This document shows, piece by piece, positions 4,889 through 5,534 of a DNA stretch of 5,534 nucleotides. The number at the start of each line of letters is the position of its first letter. The stretch's first letter is position 1. Both the position numbers and the translations under genes were made by a program. The stretch covers positions 217 to 5,750 of the forward strand of contig DAFH01000014.1 in assembly GCA_002495485.1 (NCBI GenBank), read 5' to 3'. This stretch comes from Candidatus Bathyarchaeota archaeon UBA185. GTDB taxonomy: Archaea; Thermoproteota; Bathyarchaeia; 40CM-2-53-6. The notes beneath the pieces are model-generated. The model saw nothing but the letters and a program-made list of their open reading frames with translations. It did not search any database and had not been told where the DNA came from.

Positions 4889-5394
4889 TGATCGCCGAAA
4901 AGATCGTGGAACGAAACGTCGAACCAAGGCAGAACGATGAGATCGCCGAATCAGTCAAAGTAACGATGAAAGCCCTCAAAGACTTCTTCGGCGTGAGAGG
5001 CGTCTCGAAACAAGCCCGACTGAGAGCCATAGGATCCGAGTTCGGTCACATTGTCGCGCGAAACATCTCAGGTTCCAAAGATCCGGACGTGGTCTTGGCA
5101 GAGATAGCATCCTTCTGGAATGGCTACGCCCTCGGCGAGATGCAGATAGAGAAAGGAGACCCCACGACGTTCACGCTTCGAAACTGCTATGACTGTATAG
5201 GCGTGGAATCTGGAGACCTGCTCTGCGGGTTCAAGGAAGGCTTCGTAAACTCCATACTCAACGACCGGACTGGCGGAATCGGATCCGTCGAAGAAGTGGA
5301 ATGTTGTGCCATGGGCGGAGAGAAGTGCAGGTTCAGAGTGAAGGCTGTCCATCACGAACAACACTCAGAGGGGCCGGTCCTCGTGCTCGGATGA
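4888..5394 (+). CDS. V4R (4-vinyl reductase) domain protein
   Basis: Up to 168 residues with a C-terminal V4R domain (about 84-152). That domain is a small-molecule-binding fold found in aromatic-catabolism activators, BchJ-like proteins and many archaeal stand-alone proteins. Visible hallmarks are the strand FTLRNCYDC (95-103), LLCGFKEGFVNSIL (111-124), and EEVECCAMGGEKCRFRV (135-151), where the conserved Cys pair and GxxxC segment lie. Six cysteines in all (100, 103, 113, 139, 140, 147) could bind metal or respond to oxidation. The preceding helical part (about 28-82) is usual for V4R proteins. There is no DNA-binding domain, so it may act as a sensor partner for the adjacent Bat-type regulator. 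The start is uncertain: the frame opens at 4885 and offers TTG 4888, GTG 4906 or ATG 4966, none with a good ribosome-binding site. Confidence 0.87.
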   Translation: MIAEKIVERNVEPRQNDEIAESVKVTMKALKDFFGVRGVSKQARLRAIGSEFGHIVARNISGSKDPDVVLAEIASFWNGYALGEMQIEKGDPTTFTLRNCYDCIGVESGDLLCGFKEGFVNSILNDRTGGIGSVEEVECCAMGGEKCRFRVKAVHHEQHSEGPVLVLG

Positions 5395-5413
5395 CAGGCC
5401 GCACCTCCCTGTC
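5393..5413 (+). other. Stem-loop at the V4R stop codon
   Basis: GACAGG (5393-5398) pairs perfectly with CCTGTC (5408-5413) around a nine-base loop. It begins inside the TGA stop (5392-5394). It resembles in position the hairpins at the ends of the hemerythrin and regulator genes. No T-run follows. Confidence 0.4.
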
Positions 5414-5487
5414 CCAGGTTGAGATGATTGCGATAGTTAGAATCAGAGTAACGGTTATGGGTCGGGTCCTCCCTAGGTAACGTGCAC

Positions 5488-5534
5488 ATGTCTCAGACGA
5501 GAAAGCAGAAGATACTGGGAGATGTGAAGAAGGC
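5488..5534 (+). CDS. Start of an unidentified gene, cut by the window edge
   Basis: An ATG at 5488 opens a frame running off the window: 15 full codons, MSQTRKQKILGDVKK. The lysine-rich N-terminus is too short to identify. In support, TAGGT lies about ten bases upstream, and the preceding gene ends at 5394 with a stem-loop. The 93-base gap holds only a weak TATA-like GTTATG (5454-5459) about 30 bases before the ATG. Confidence 0.4.
   Translation, partial: MSQTRKQKILGDVKK

Noticed and set aside
4869..4940. A 23-codon ATG reading frame overlapping the start of the V4R gene in another frame
   Set aside because: It could suggest an upstream ORF or a frameshifted true N-terminus, but it is Arg/Lys-rich and ends quickly. 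The V4R frame reads as a normal helical segment across the same bases.
4876..5436. TTGCGATAG at 4876-4884 and again at 5428-5436, both upstream of genes
   Set aside because: Only nine bases match, the distance to the starts differs, and the flanks are unrelated. Chance is the simplest explanation.

Overview
The window reads as archaeal chromosomal DNA. The main evidence is a HTH_10 (Bat-type) transcriptional regulator, a family largely confined to Archaea. A stand-alone V4R-domain protein, a Usp protein and a carbamate kinase of archaeal/bacterial type fit with this. Base composition is close to even and the proteins are not strongly acidic, so a haloarchaeon is unlikely. A Thermoproteota or Nitrososphaerota-type lineage (including Bathyarchaeia-like groups) is my best guess, but the sequence alone does not fix it. 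I saw no tRNA, rRNA, CRISPR array or insertion sequence.

Layout, left to right. (1) A 5'-truncated arginine deiminase-family gene (1-1080) is followed after 10 bases by a full carbamate kinase gene (1091-2029). Together they are the first and last steps of the arginine deiminase route, which yields ATP from arginine; the ornithine carbamoyltransferase step is not in view. (2) A gene-poor stretch (2030-2481) holds a long stem-loop, copy A of a repeated leader-like element, and a doubtful 75-residue ORF. (3) A universal stress protein gene on the minus strand (2482-3057) is divergent from a small two-helix membrane protein (3212-3472); copy B of the repeated element lies just upstream of the latter. 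(4) Next come a hemerythrin-like HHE protein (3519-4013), a Bat-type regulator with a Cys-containing sensor half (4101-4814), a V4R protein (4888-5394) and the first codons of another gene (5488 onward).

Read together, the genes look like an energy-limitation and redox/oxygen stress neighbourhood. Arginine fermentation sits next to a stress protein, a di-iron (O2/NO-type) protein, a probable redox- or ligand-sensing regulator and a small-molecule-binding V4R protein. That functional link is inference from content and order.

Two signals are not explained by the genes. The first is a roughly 60-base element present twice (2086-2144 and 3132-3195), each time just upstream of a short ORF, with a conserved CCCG/CGGG hairpin. 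The second is a set of stem-loops placed on or just after the stop codons of most genes (2474-2491, 4010-4030, 4799-4824, 5393-5413, plus 2052-2087).
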